A DNA stretch of 64,000 nucleotides from JBGSPQ01 sp041738505 (GCA_041738505.1 JBGSPQ010000040.1:1-64000); one strand, 5' to 3'; shown: positions 16,561 through 26,399, counted from the first letter of the stretch. Notes: a model not told the origin generated them from the sequence alone. Numbers and translations: made by a program.

Positions 16561-17406
16561 TTAACGTGGAAGGTTGGAGGGGTGCAGGAAAGTACCGAAA
16601 ATGTGGCTGGTGTTTTCCGCCGGATCATCAATTTTTAGCAGTGAGGCCGAAGATGTTCTTTTGTATAAATGGAATTGTGGTGAGTTTTTTATCCGCATCA
16701 ATCTGTGTAATACGTAGATTGTTTCGGGGGAATCCAGGGCGATGCTGTCGGGGTTGCCGTTATTAATTGCCGCCAGCGCTTTGATTTCGTTCAATATATC
16801 GTTATTTGAGCTATTGTTATGATTGGCTCCAAACCATTTGATTGTCAAAGTATCGTGTTGGAGGGCGGTTTCCTCATCAATTACATGGGAAAAATCAACA
16901 CTGGCGATGATAAGCGTGTGGGATAAATCCAGTTTGGCAAGATTATCGATCAGCTTGTCCATCTGTTCACGGGGGGTATCGGGCTTGATGGTGATCGGAA
17001 TGAAGGTTGCTTTCGGGAAATGCACGCTTATAAAAGGGATGTGGCTGGTGATGCCGTGTTCATTTTCCAGGAGGTGACCGCCGTCGTATACCGCTTTTTG
17101 TTCAATAAGAATTTCAATTGCCGGGGAATCATAATCAATCATTCCATCCAATTTGTTGTTGATTGATTTGGATGTCTGGATTGGATAATAGCCATATCCA
17201 AAGTGGTTGGGACTGATAACGATGATTCTTTCGTAGTTGTTGTCCGTGCTGATTTTTTTGTAGAGATTTTCAATCTCGTTTTTTACCAGCAAATGGTGGG
17301 GCATAACCGCCCCACCGATATTGTCCGCGTTCGCGTTGCTGTTTGTACCAAAGCCGAGTGCGCAGAGAATCAGTACACCCGGCAGTGATTTTTTTAGTAT
17401 TTCCAT
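16561..17406 (-). CDS. Secreted MEMO-family (AmmeMemoRadiSam B-like) protein, 281 aa
   Basis: MEMO-family proteins share the extradiol-dioxygenase fold. A radical SAM and an AMMECR1 partner often accompany them, but neither is next to this one. The start MEILKKSLPGVLILCALGFG is a signal peptide, so this copy is exported, unlike typical cytoplasmic members. Conserved blocks are AVMPHHLLV, RIIVISPNHFG, ENEHGITSHIPFI and IIASVDFSHV, with His residues placed as metal ligands. The start overlaps the end of the upstream lipoprotein gene by 13 bases, which implies translational coupling and joint function at the cell surface. The reaction is unknown. Confidence 0.82.
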   Translation of the reverse strand: MEILKKSLPGVLILCALGFGTNSNANADNIGGAVMPHHLLVKNEIENLYKKISTDNNYERIIVISPNHFGYGYYPIQTSKSINNKLDGMIDYDSPAIEILIEQKAVYDGGHLLENEHGITSHIPFISVHFPKATFIPITIKPDTPREQMDKLIDNLAKLDLSHTLIIASVDFSHVIDEETALQHDTLTIKWFGANHNNSSNNDILNEIKALAAINNGNPDSIALDSPETIYVLHRLMRIKNSPQFHLYKRTSSASLLKIDDPAENTSHIFGTFLHPSNLPR

Positions 17407-19181
17407 GGTCGTGATGATGTGCCGCCCCATTCAAGCACCGTGAATCCTTTTCTTGGTATTGAAGTAAGGTTTTGGGCGGGAACGGAATAGAAGCTTGGTT
17501 CCGGCTGATAGTACATGAATACTCTGATGAGTGTGTCCGGCGCGGGGGTGATTTGCAGGGGCGCGACTTTATTGAAGTCGGAGGTTCCCACAAAACTTAC
17601 ATACAGATAAGGTTCCGGATTATTCATCATGCGGGGATACCAGAATTCCACAAAGTCCGCTTTTTCGGTTTCATTAAGCCCGAGTTTTGTCAGGCTTTCA
17701 TTCAGGAAAGAGGCCAGGTTTTCTTTTTTAACAACAAATCCCTTATTGGCGTTGATACCGTCTTTGTCTATTCCCTCCCAGAAAAGGTAGGGGTAGTTTT
17801 GGCCGTCCGCGTAGTTGTATAAGGATCCGTCCGGTTGAGCCTGTACGGTCCATCCGCTTAAGCCGTAATCGGGGATTGTGACTGTGAATTCATCCACCTC
17901 CACTTCCACATGAACGTTTGTGGTGGTTTCCGGATAAAGGTAGATAACGGGCTTTCCGCATTCGGCGGGGATGGTGAAGTCGACATTCATTAGCGCGCTC
18001 CATCTGCCCTGCGGATCCTGCCAGAATATCAGAGGTTTCTTTTTGTTGTAGTCGTCAAAACTCAAAGTAACCGGGGTGTCACCGTTTTCATTGGACATTT
18101 TGGCGAAGGATTTATGCGCCGAGTATGAATAATCCAGCCTTTTTTGGGCGTCCGTGGCGGTGTCCAGTTCGGCGGCGTTTTCCAGCGGGTTGGTCAGAAC
18201 GTAAAGATCCATACCGTTTGACGCGGTACCCGCTTTTTTAAGTTCATTGTCATTTACATTGATAATTTCGTAACAGTTGCCGCGGATTCCGCAGCCGCCC
18301 TGTGCGTATTTATATCCGTCGGTGATGTTTGCGGTGCTTCCGTCCTCCCAGGTTACTGTGACATCGTCTCCGTCAAAGAATTCGGGGTCGTAATTATACA
18401 AGGTTGTGGCGCCGTCCGGTCCCATCACGTAAAGACAGCCGTATCTTTCATTCTTATATACATTGCCAACTTCGTCATTGGTGAAGGCGAGGGTTGTTTC
18501 ACCCAGGTCCAGCATTAAATAATTGCTGAATTTTTCCTCCGTTTTTATTACCTCCGGCTTGCCCGGAAATGATATGGTTTCGGGTAATTCAACTTTTTCC
18601 AGATATGTTTCGTTGTCTGTTGCGCCAACAAAATACTCAAAAAATCCGGGGGTCATTTCGTTGTCGGACTGTTTTTTTAGTAGAGTCAGACTATTGGTTT
18701 CTTTGTCCCAGGCGAAACGATAGGTGTAATTCCTAAAACACATGCCGTCGCATTTTAGGTCCAGCATTAATAAAGTTTGTCCTTCATACGGGGCTTTATT
18801 AATGGTGCCGACTTCGTAAAATCCGAAAAGTCGTGAAATTTCATCCCACTTGTAATCTCCGGGTTGGTCGTAGTCGTAGAAGTTTATTGCGATATTTTCT
18901 TTGTTGTCGCCAATTATTAAGTCGGAGGATACGGCTTTGATTTTTCCCGTAAATTCAACGTCGCCGTCGCGGAACCAGGGGAAGATTTTTACGGTTGTTT
19001 CGGCGGCTTGTTCATTTTCATCGGTGTTTGATTCTTCATCGGAGGTGTCCGTTTCTTCGGTGTCTATAATCACATCACTATCGGGCGGGGATTTTTCGGG
19101 CGACGGATTTGCGCTTTCAAGGTCGCAGCCGGTAATAAGGAGTGACAGGATTAAGCCTGTCAGAAGCGTGATTTTTTTCAT
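17394..19181 (-). CDS. Lipoprotein with a C-terminal GKPVIYLYP-type domain, 595 aa
   Basis: The start MKKITLLTGLILSLLITGC is a type II signal peptide with Cys at 19, followed by an acidic linker rich in Ser, Asp and Glu to about residue 65. The middle (about 70-390) is beta-rich and not recognised. From about 410 a distinct module begins at CGKPVIYLYPETT, continues with VTIPDYGLSGWTVQAQPDG and ends with RKGFTVLEWGG. I know this motif set from uncharacterised secreted proteins but no function is established. The gene overlaps the following MEMO-family gene by 13 bases. It is probably on the outer face of the membrane. Confidence 0.82.
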   Translation of the reverse strand: MKKITLLTGLILSLLITGCDLESANPSPEKSPPDSDVIIDTEETDTSDEESNTDENEQAAETTVKIFPWFRDGDVEFTGKIKAVSSDLIIGDNKENIAINFYDYDQPGDYKWDEISRLFGFYEVGTINKAPYEGQTLLMLDLKCDGMCFRNYTYRFAWDKETNSLTLLKKQSDNEMTPGFFEYFVGATDNETYLEKVELPETISFPGKPEVIKTEEKFSNYLMLDLGETTLAFTNDEVGNVYKNERYGCLYVMGPDGATTLYNYDPEFFDGDDVTVTWEDGSTANITDGYKYAQGGCGIRGNCYEIINVNDNELKKAGTASNGMDLYVLTNPLENAAELDTATDAQKRLDYSYSAHKSFAKMSNENGDTPVTLSFDDYNKKKPLIFWQDPQGRWSALMNVDFTIPAECGKPVIYLYPETTTNVHVEVEVDEFTVTIPDYGLSGWTVQAQPDGSLYNYADGQNYPYLFWEGIDKDGINANKGFVVKKENLASFLNESLTKLGLNETEKADFVEFWYPRMMNNPEPYLYVSFVGTSDFNKVAPLQITPAPDTLIRVFMYYQPEPSFYSVPAQNLTSIPRKGFTVLEWGGTSSRPWKY

Positions 19182-19350
19182 TTTAAAAAGTGAAAAAATA
19201 ATAAATTAATTTGTACAGGCAGTTATAACAGTGGCCGGGAGTGGGTATTACAAATTTTTTATATTAGAGGGGTCTATATATGTATAATATTTGACTAAAT
19301 GTGTATAATCCATTAGTTATTTGTAATTGTTAAATTAAAAACTTTTAAAT

Positions 19351-21645
19351 ATGGCTGAAAATTTAGTTATCGTGGAGTCCCCGGCCAAGGCGAGAACCAT
19401 TTCGGGGTTTTTGGGAAGCAAGTATGTAGTGAAGGCGTCTATGGGACATGTGCGGGATTTGCCGAAATCAAAAATCGGAATTGATGTTGAGCATGATTTT
19501 GAACCGACTTATATGGTTCCGGTGGATAAGAAAAAAATCATCACCGATCTAAAAAAAGAGGTGAAAAAAGATACGACCGTATATGTGGCGACTGATGAAG
19601 ACCGCGAAGGGGAGGCCATTGGTTGGCATCTTTTGAAGGCGATGGGGGTGAATGAAAAAAAGCAGAAGGTTAAGAGAATTGTTTTTCATGAAATCACCAA
19701 AGGTGCGATTGAAAACGCGATTAATAATCCGCGCGAAATTGATGAAAATCTGGTGGACGCGCAACAGGCGCGCAGGGTTTTGGACAGGCTGGTGGGTTAT
19801 GAGCTTTCGCCTTTGCTTTGGCAGAAAATTCGTTACGGTCTTTCCGCGGGAAGAGTGCAGAGTGTGGCGGTGAGGCTGGTTGTTGATAAGGAAAGGGAAA
19901 TTCGCGCGTTTAAGCCGGAGGAGTATTGGAGCGTGAAGGCGGATTTTTTGAAGGGAAGCGATAAATTCCAGGCCGAGCTGACAAAGTTTAATGGCAAGGA
20001 TTTGAAAATCCATAATGGAAAAGAGGCCAAGAAAGTGCTGGATGATTTGAAGGGATGCAGGTATGAAGTGACGCAGGTGGAGGAAAAAAGCATAAAGAGA
20101 AATCCTTCGGCGCCTTTTACCACGTCCACTCTGCAGCAGGAGGCTTCGCGTAAATTGGGTTTTGGAGTGAAGAAAACCATGATTGTCGCCCAGCAGTTGT
20201 ATGAAGGTGTGACCCATAACAAAGGGTCTCACGGTTTGATTACTTATATGCGTACCGATTCGGTGAATCTTTCGGCGATTGCTTTGAATCAGGCCAAAGA
20301 GGTTATTACAAAAGAGTTTGGGAAGGAGTACGCGCTGGATAAACCCAGATATTACAGGGGCAAAAAGGGCGCGCAGGAGGCTCACGAGGCGATTCGTCCC
20401 GTGGATTTATCCATCAAACCGGAGGATGTTAAGGCTCATTTGGACAAGGATCAGTTTAGATTGTATGAACTGGTGTGGAAAAGAACGTTGGCCTGCCAGA
20501 TGGCCGAAGCCAGGCTGAAGGCCGTGGGGGTTGATGTGACGCCTTTTCAAAATAATACGGATACGGGATATATTTTCCGCGCGACGGGGCAGACTATTGA
20601 GTTTCCGGGTTTTATCCGTGCTTATGTGGAGGGTAGTGATGATCCGGAGGAAAGTATCGGCGATCAGGAAAAAATTCTGCCGAAGCTGGAGGAGGGGGAT
20701 AAGGTGGATTTGGATTCACTGGGTTCAAATCAGCATTTTACCAAACCGCCGGCACGGTATACGGAGGCCAGTCTGGTCAAAAAAATGGAGGCGGAGGGGA
20801 TTGGTCGTCCTTCCACTTACGCGCCCACGATTCATACGATTCAGGCCAGGGGTTATGTGGAAAAAGAGGCCAAACAACTGAAGCCGACGGATTTGGGAGA
20901 GGTGGTGACGGATATGCTGGTTAAGCATTTTGATAATATTGTGGATTATCAGTTTACGGCCGAAATGGAGCTTTCACTTGATGAAATCGCTGAGGGAAAA
21001 AAGAAATGGGTGCCGGTGATTCGCGCTTTTTACGGACCTTTTCATAAGGCGATTGAGATCAAATCAAAATCAATTAAAAAAGAGGATCTGGTGAATTTGG
21101 GCGATACCGGCGAAAAATGTGACAAGTGCGGGGCGAAAATGATTTTCAAGCTGGGGAGGTTTGGCAAGTTTATGTCGTGCTCCAATTATCCGGAGTGTAA
21201 GAATGCCAAGCCGGTGGAAAATCCGAATAAGGAGGAACCGAAGATTGATGAGGATTTAAAGCGCAAACTGGCCGGCAAGAAATGCGATAAGTGCGGCAAA
21301 CCGATGGAGATTAAGATGGGTCGGTTCGGCGAGTTTTTGGGTTGCAGCGGTTATCCGGACTGTAAGAACATTAAGCCGATTATCAAACTGATTGGCGTAA
21401 AATGTCCAAAATGCAAGGAGGGGCAGTTGATTGAAAGGCGCACCAGAAAGGGCGGGCGCGTGTTTTATGGCTGTAATAAATTTCCAAAATGCAAATACGC
21501 CACCTGGAAAAAACCGGGTGAGGAGGGGGCGGAAACGGAGGTTAAAAAAGGGAAAAAGGTGTCTCCGGCCGGGAAATCCGCGGCTAAAACCGTGAAAAAA
21601 ACTGTTAAGAAGGTTGTAAAGAGTAAAGCCAAGGCTAAAAAATAG
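19351..21645 (+). CDS. topA: DNA topoisomerase I
   Basis: This type IA enzyme relaxes negative supercoils by cutting one strand through a tyrosine. The 764-residue protein begins with the Toprim domain (VIVESPAKARTISGFLG, then TDEDREGEAIGWH) and has catalytic Tyr near residue 298 in TYMRTDSVNLS. The core runs to about 575. Three C-terminal zinc fingers follow with CxxC...CxxC spacing (CDKCGAKM about 590, CDKCGKPM about 645, CPKCKEGQ about 685). A Lys-rich tail of about 35 residues ends the protein. The first ATG with the conserved start is 19351. Upstream DNA is AT-rich with two TATAAT sequences (near 19286 and 19305) but no good -35 box. Confidence 0.98.
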   Translation: MAENLVIVESPAKARTISGFLGSKYVVKASMGHVRDLPKSKIGIDVEHDFEPTYMVPVDKKKIITDLKKEVKKDTTVYVATDEDREGEAIGWHLLKAMGVNEKKQKVKRIVFHEITKGAIENAINNPREIDENLVDAQQARRVLDRLVGYELSPLLWQKIRYGLSAGRVQSVAVRLVVDKEREIRAFKPEEYWSVKADFLKGSDKFQAELTKFNGKDLKIHNGKEAKKVLDDLKGCRYEVTQVEEKSIKRNPSAPFTTSTLQQEASRKLGFGVKKTMIVAQQLYEGVTHNKGSHGLITYMRTDSVNLSAIALNQAKEVITKEFGKEYALDKPRYYRGKKGAQEAHEAIRPVDLSIKPEDVKAHLDKDQFRLYELVWKRTLACQMAEARLKAVGVDVTPFQNNTDTGYIFRATGQTIEFPGFIRAYVEGSDDPEESIGDQEKILPKLEEGDKVDLDSLGSNQHFTKPPARYTEASLVKKMEAEGIGRPSTYAPTIHTIQARGYVEKEAKQLKPTDLGEVVTDMLVKHFDNIVDYQFTAEMELSLDEIAEGKKKWVPVIRAFYGPFHKAIEIKSKSIKKEDLVNLGDTGEKCDKCGAKMIFKLGRFGKFMSCSNYPECKNAKPVENPNKEEPKIDEDLKRKLAGKKCDKCGKPMEIKMGRFGEFLGCSGYPDCKNIKPIIKLIGVKCPKCKEGQLIERRTRKGGRVFYGCNKFPKCKYATWKKPGEEGAETEVKKGKKVSPAGKSAAKTVKKTVKKVVKSKAKAKK

Positions 21646-21663
21646 TATTGGGGGTGGGAACAA

Positions 21664-21695
21664 ACATCCGACTTCAAAAACTAGAAGGCGTATGT
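21664..21695. repeat. Imperfect palindrome related to the 26373 element
   Basis: ACATCCGACTTC and GAAGGCGTATGT face each other across a short spacer. The left half matches the half-site of the perfect palindrome at 26373-26392. It lies just after the topA stop and may act as a terminator-like hairpin. Confidence 0.45.
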
Positions 21696-21704
21696 TATTG
21701 GGTA

Positions 21705-21733
21705 TTGAATAAATGCCTGTTTTGTGTTAAAAT
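21705..21733 (+). promoter_or_regulatory. Promoter of the 946-residue surface protein
   Basis: TTGAAT (21705-21710), 17 bases, TAAAAT (21728-21733); the start codon is 39 bases further on. Confidence 0.62.
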
Positions 21734-21772
21734 ACTAGGATATTTAATAAAAAAACTTAATACAAAAACAAA

Positions 21773-24613
21773 ATGATTATCAATCTAAACAATAAAGGTT
21801 TGATTAAACCGTTTTTGAAGTACGGCGTTTTGAGCGTGCTGATGGCGGTGGGATTGTTGGTGGGGGCGTTTACAGCGAGCGCTTCTAACGCGACTTCCTG
21901 TTATGATGTGGTGGGGCAGGGAATGGATGTGGATTATAACGGTACCGGGGTGTTTAATTCCGGGAAGCCGATTTTTGATGAAGTAGTTTTAGGTGCGCCG
22001 CAGTATCCTTATCAGGGATGTCTGGAGGATATGTCCGATGAGGTTTTTCCGAATGCCGGTGCTGCCGCTTTCGGTGCTCCTCCGGCTATTTATTATCAGG
22101 TAAAAGGTTGGGCGTGGGATGACAATCTGGGATGGATAAGCATGTATTGCGATGATGAAGCCGGTAACGGTGCTCCTTATGAAAACAACGGAATTAATTG
22201 TGGTAATTTTAAGTACGGGGTGACGATTGATGAATCTGGTATTTTTTACGGGTATGCGTGGGGCGACAATACGGGGTGGATAAGTTTTAATAATGGTGGA
22301 TTCAGCCGCGTGAAGATTGAAATTGATCCGCCGGAATGTCAGGGATATGTTTACGGACCGGTGTCTCCCGATCCGGTTTGCGCGGGTCATTCAAAAACCG
22401 ACACGATGGCCTGGAGCGATAATGTGGGATGGATTGATTTTGACGGGGTGCTTTTCCCGTGGTTTCAAGTGACTGTGGAGATTCTTGAACCGAATGTGCT
22501 TGTGGAACTGATTCCCGATCCGAACGGCAGATTGAAGTCGGCGGCATTGGCGACGGATAGGCCTCCGTTTGCCAACGGTGTTGACGATTATACCGTGAAG
22601 GTGACAATTCTGGATACGGACGGTATGCCTTTGGAGGAGCCCAGGTATCAAACGGATATTCTTTTAAAGTGGACACGGGATACGGTGAAGAAGGATCAGA
22701 GGAAACCTCTTCCTCCCGTTAATCCGGCTCTACATAATCTTGCCGCACTACAGCCCTGTGCTGTTCATACGAATCGCGCAGTTACCAAGCCCTGTCTGTT
22801 TACCACGGCGGCCAATTATCTGGGTACCGGTGTTTGGGAAGGGCTGATTACTTCCATAGCGCCGACCTCAAATATGAATAAATGGCTTGAACCGTCGGAT
22901 CCGGCAACATTTCCTCCTTCGGAAGTGATTGTTCGTGATTACGAAAAATTTATTGCACCGGCCAATTTGAGTATGGCTGAAACCAATGATTTGGTGCTGG
23001 AAAGCGTGGATATTGATGTACTTGATACGGCCAATGGACTTTGGGTTTATGGGGACGTGGTGAGCGGTACTCCGGTGAACAGGGGATTTAATATTCCCGA
23101 AATCCGCAATGTGGTGATGAAATTTTTGCCGCAATCGGAAGTGACTATTTTGAATGAGGATGATCATATTGATTATATTGATGTGAATGTGAACGAGCCG
23201 CAGTCGTTTTCTATAGACGGCGATGCGGGATTGGGTGCCACGGTAACTTTGTATGCTGGTCTTGAGCCTTTGGTGACCGGTTTAAAGATGGCTTTTGACA
23301 GCAATAATGACGGTGAAGTGCTGTTTGCGGAAGATGCAATTGTGAATGCCACGGGTTGGCTTGGCGTACTGCCCAATTTTATTGCAGGTGTTGTTCAGCA
23401 GGGGGAGGGAGTTTCGCAGTATCTAAAAGGTATATATATTTATTCTATTGTGAGCGAGCAGAACGGTGTTTATTACTATTCCAACAAACTGCCTCGCGTT
23501 GTGGGTTCCACTGGTGTTCAGCCGGTGGCGATTCTGCGGGGATCGGTTTATTCCGTGGGGGCGGTTACAACCACAACCACGCAGGGAGATGTGATTCGTT
23601 CTTTGGGTGATATCAGTACCAATTTGTTAAGAGATCAGGTGTTCAGGAATGTATCCAGTTTGATTGCGGGGGCGGAGGTGAATACGACCACTTATGTGAT
23701 GTTAAATACAGATAATTCCGGAAGCGGAGGATTTATGGTGGCCGATGGTAGCGGTATAGTGCCGTTGTTAAAAGATACCATGGATGTACCAAAAGTTTAT
23801 TTTGCCAAGGGGGATATCCATCTGGGAAGAGCCGGGATGACTGATCCGATTACGTGGTCGGGGGAGAGGACGGTTGTGTCTATCGGCGGTAATATTTATA
23901 TTAATCAGGATTTGTATAATGCCGCGGCTTCTCCAAGGCCCAAGCTGGGGTTGATTGCGCTTAAGGATTTTTCCGCTCCGACCGCCAGTCAGGCTATGCA
24001 GGGGCATGTTTATATTTACAATGAAGTAACAAATATTCAGGCCAATATTTTTGCCGATGGAAGTGTGTTTTCTTACTTTGCAGGAGCAGCTTTCAATCCA
24101 CTTGACGGCCGTCCGGTTTTTGCGGATGTGAACGACTATGAGGATAAAACCAAGTATTATCAGTTGTTTATTGAAGGTAGTGTGGCTTCGCAGAATACAA
24201 TCGGTGGATCCACAAGAATGCCGAGGATAGACGGTTTGGGAAAAGATGCGCTTAATGATGTATTGAAGGCAAGACAGTATGATTTGAATTTCCTGAAGAT
24301 GTATACGGGGCTGATTGATAGGGATCCGGATGGGACGGCACTGGATGCGATAACAGGAGATCCAATTCTTACTGAAAGTGATTTGCAGGTAATTACTCCG
24401 ACAGGTTTGCCTTGGTCCAAATATCTGGATTATGGCGGTTCAGTGGGTGATTTATGGCCGCCTTTTGAACTTGATTCCGCATTTATCTTCGCCGAAGGGC
24501 TGGATGAGACTACCGATCTTGGCTCAACATACATTTACTACGACCCGCCTTCGCCGACTTTGCCGGGATTCCAGGGTAGCAGTGAGTTTGATATCAGCGT
24601 TACGGCCGGCTAA
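21773..24613 (+). CDS. Large exported surface protein with GWIS-type repeats, 946 aa
   Basis: A hydrophobic segment at about 18-38 (FLKYGVLSVLMAVGLLVGAF) ends in TASA, giving a signal peptide or anchor. Residues about 100-225 contain three copies of a short motif: GWAWDDNLGWISMYC, GYAWGDNTGWISFN and MAWSDNVGWIDF. The remainder is beta-rich, with a conserved-looking block at about 600-760 (GDISTNLLRD, VYFAKGDIHLG, GGNIYINQDL) that resembles polymer-forming or pilus-associated surface domains. A terminator follows. I know such GWIS repeats from envelope proteins of candidate-phylum bacteria, but no function is assigned. It is transcribed alone. Confidence 0.82.
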   Translation: MIINLNNKGLIKPFLKYGVLSVLMAVGLLVGAFTASASNATSCYDVVGQGMDVDYNGTGVFNSGKPIFDEVVLGAPQYPYQGCLEDMSDEVFPNAGAAAFGAPPAIYYQVKGWAWDDNLGWISMYCDDEAGNGAPYENNGINCGNFKYGVTIDESGIFYGYAWGDNTGWISFNNGGFSRVKIEIDPPECQGYVYGPVSPDPVCAGHSKTDTMAWSDNVGWIDFDGVLFPWFQVTVEILEPNVLVELIPDPNGRLKSAALATDRPPFANGVDDYTVKVTILDTDGMPLEEPRYQTDILLKWTRDTVKKDQRKPLPPVNPALHNLAALQPCAVHTNRAVTKPCLFTTAANYLGTGVWEGLITSIAPTSNMNKWLEPSDPATFPPSEVIVRDYEKFIAPANLSMAETNDLVLESVDIDVLDTANGLWVYGDVVSGTPVNRGFNIPEIRNVVMKFLPQSEVTILNEDDHIDYIDVNVNEPQSFSIDGDAGLGATVTLYAGLEPLVTGLKMAFDSNNDGEVLFAEDAIVNATGWLGVLPNFIAGVVQQGEGVSQYLKGIYIYSIVSEQNGVYYYSNKLPRVVGSTGVQPVAILRGSVYSVGAVTTTTTQGDVIRSLGDISTNLLRDQVFRNVSSLIAGAEVNTTTYVMLNTDNSGSGGFMVADGSGIVPLLKDTMDVPKVYFAKGDIHLGRAGMTDPITWSGERTVVSIGGNIYINQDLYNAAASPRPKLGLIALKDFSAPTASQAMQGHVYIYNEVTNIQANIFADGSVFSYFAGAAFNPLDGRPVFADVNDYEDKTKYYQLFIEGSVASQNTIGGSTRMPRIDGLGKDALNDVLKARQYDLNFLKMYTGLIDRDPDGTALDAITGDPILTESDLQVITPTGLPWSKYLDYGGSVGDLWPPFELDSAFIFAEGLDETTDLGSTYIYYDPPSPTLPGFQGSSEFDISVTAG

Positions 24614-24626
24614 TCAATACACAATT

Positions 24627-24662
24627 AAAAAACGGGGCTTCCATTGGATGCTCCGTTTTTTG
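24627..24662. terminator. Terminator between convergent genes
   Basis: ACGGGGC pairs with GCTCCGT (one G-T) and is flanked by A and T runs. It can serve the surface protein gene and, on the other strand, the glycosyltransferase gene. Confidence 0.8.
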
Positions 24663-24663
24663 T

Positions 24664-26358
24664 TTATTTACGGGCTTTTTCGGTGACGCGGTATTCCAGG
24701 TAGCGGCCGAACATCAGGCGGGTTTGGGCGTCCAGCGCGGGGACGGCGCTTAAAAAGATGCTGACGATCGGGATAAGTATCCACTGGCCGATTAAGCTTA
24801 ACTGTCCCAGAAGTTTTTTGCCCGGGCGGAAGGGGACCATGCTCAAGCTGATGATGGCGCACATGATGATACCTCCGGACGCGAAGGTAAGGACGTCGCT
24901 CATGATGCGGGGGACGTTATATGCCAGCACTGTGTCGCGGAAGCCGGGGTTTAACACTCCCGGAACGAATCCCATAAAGGTGATTAAAATCGGGCCGGTC
25001 GCCCAGAAGAAACTGTTTTTTAAGAATTCGTAAATTTTATATATTTTTTCGGAGGTTTTGATTCGCGGGTGATACCAAAGATTTAGCGCCACAAAGGGAA
25101 AATCGCAGACGCCGTAGGCCCAGCGGCGCAGTTGTCCATACTGACTGCGGAATGTTTTTATATAAGTTTCGGATAGCACCGCGTCCATGTAAACGGGCGA
25201 ATAAACGGGAACGAGCGTGTGGCGGCCGTCGTAAACGGCGTAGGCGGTCCAGTATTGGCGGGAGTCTTCGGGGATGACCGCGGGGTCCCAATAGTTTACG
25301 TCCACAACGGTTTTCATGCTTAAGGAGCGGCTGGAAAAACTTTTGTATTTAGACGGTTGGACGCTTTCGGCAAGGCGCCAGAAAGAGCATGATTGCGCCA
25401 CGATGCGGATCATGGCGGGAACGTCCCAGATGTTGTTGTGGAAAAGATGCGTGGGCTGGTAGGCTTTTTCGGTGCGGTTTTCCTGTGTGAGGTATTTGAA
25501 TGTGAGTTCCGAAAAATACTGCGGGTGGGCGACTGTGTCGGCGTCGAAGTTGGAAACGATGACGTTTTCGTATTGGAGGTTTTTCTTGTCCAGATATTTT
25601 TTGAGTTCTTTTGCCGCCCAGGTGGCATTGGCCGATTTGCCCCTGATTTCGCCGGGGATGTTTTTGGGATGAATTGTGATCATGAAATGGGCGAATCTTT
25701 TCCCGAATTCGGCTTCAATTTTTTGCGCGGTGCGGGCAAAATTTTCTTTATCGGATTCTTCTCCGGCCAAAACTATAATAATTCGCGAGGCCGGATATTT
25801 GCTTTCGGCATAGGATTTGATTGATTCGCGGATCAGTTGGTACGACTCTTTGTAAGTGACATAAATGACTGCGTGAAAAATCTCTTTTGAATGTATCCAG
25901 TCGGAATTATTTTTGAGATTTAGGATGGTGTTTTTTAAATGGAAGAGGGTGAAATATTTTTTGGGATTTGTTTCTTTGGTGATTTTTTTCAGTTCATAAT
26001 CGATTTTTTCCGGATGGTCGTTGAGTTTGAGCATTTTTGTCCAGTCGGTGGCAAGAGCTTCGTTGGAAAGTTTAAATGATTTGTACAGATACCAGGAAAG
26101 TTTAAGTGATCTGAATAACCAGATTATGGTGTAGATGATGATAAAAGTGGCAACCACAACGGGCGCGTATACCGCCAATACCAGTGGCAAAATTAAAGCC
26201 GCCCAGGCTACCGTGCCGGGGATGATTTCCAGTAGCCGCCAGAGACGGTGTTTGCGAATGAGGTTGGCGGTTCGCGACGGATAGGGGTTGTGTATCGCGG
26301 TCTTTAAACGGCCCGCGGTTAGAGAAACTGCCTGTGTTGTTTGCGATGCGATATTCAT
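24664..26358 (-). CDS. Processive family 2 glycosyltransferase, membrane bound, 564 aa
   Basis: GT2 enzymes of this type extend a polysaccharide from nucleotide sugars at the inner membrane face. Two membrane segments lie near residues 40-80 and at least three more at about 440-545. Between them is the catalytic domain with IIIVLAGEES, the metal-binding DADT near 271 and the QxxRW motif as QLRRW near 411. This architecture is that of cellulose-synthase-like or hyaluronan-synthase-like proteins. The product is unknown. The phosphohexomutase and the later UDP-sugar dehydrogenase could supply precursors. A 20-base palindrome separates it from the gene before. Confidence 0.85.
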   Translation of the reverse strand: MNIASQTTQAVSLTAGRLKTAIHNPYPSRTANLIRKHRLWRLLEIIPGTVAWAALILPLVLAVYAPVVVATFIIIYTIIWLFRSLKLSWYLYKSFKLSNEALATDWTKMLKLNDHPEKIDYELKKITKETNPKKYFTLFHLKNTILNLKNNSDWIHSKEIFHAVIYVTYKESYQLIRESIKSYAESKYPASRIIIVLAGEESDKENFARTAQKIEAEFGKRFAHFMITIHPKNIPGEIRGKSANATWAAKELKKYLDKKNLQYENVIVSNFDADTVAHPQYFSELTFKYLTQENRTEKAYQPTHLFHNNIWDVPAMIRIVAQSCSFWRLAESVQPSKYKSFSSRSLSMKTVVDVNYWDPAVIPEDSRQYWTAYAVYDGRHTLVPVYSPVYMDAVLSETYIKTFRSQYGQLRRWAYGVCDFPFVALNLWYHPRIKTSEKIYKIYEFLKNSFFWATGPILITFMGFVPGVLNPGFRDTVLAYNVPRIMSDVLTFASGGIIMCAIISLSMVPFRPGKKLLGQLSLIGQWILIPIVSIFLSAVPALDAQTRLMFGRYLEYRVTEKARK

Positions 26359-26372
26359 GGATATTTGTCATC

Positions 26373-26392
26373 TCCGACTTCTAGAAGTCGGA
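26373..26392. repeat. Perfect 20-base palindrome
   Basis: TCCGACTTCTAGAAGTCGGA is self-complementary throughout, and the flanks CATC...GATG extend the pairing. It fills the 41-base gap between the phosphohexomutase and glycosyltransferase genes. A related half is present at 21664-21695, so it is a candidate dispersed repeat. Confidence 0.65.
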
Positions 26393-26399
26393 TGTGGGT

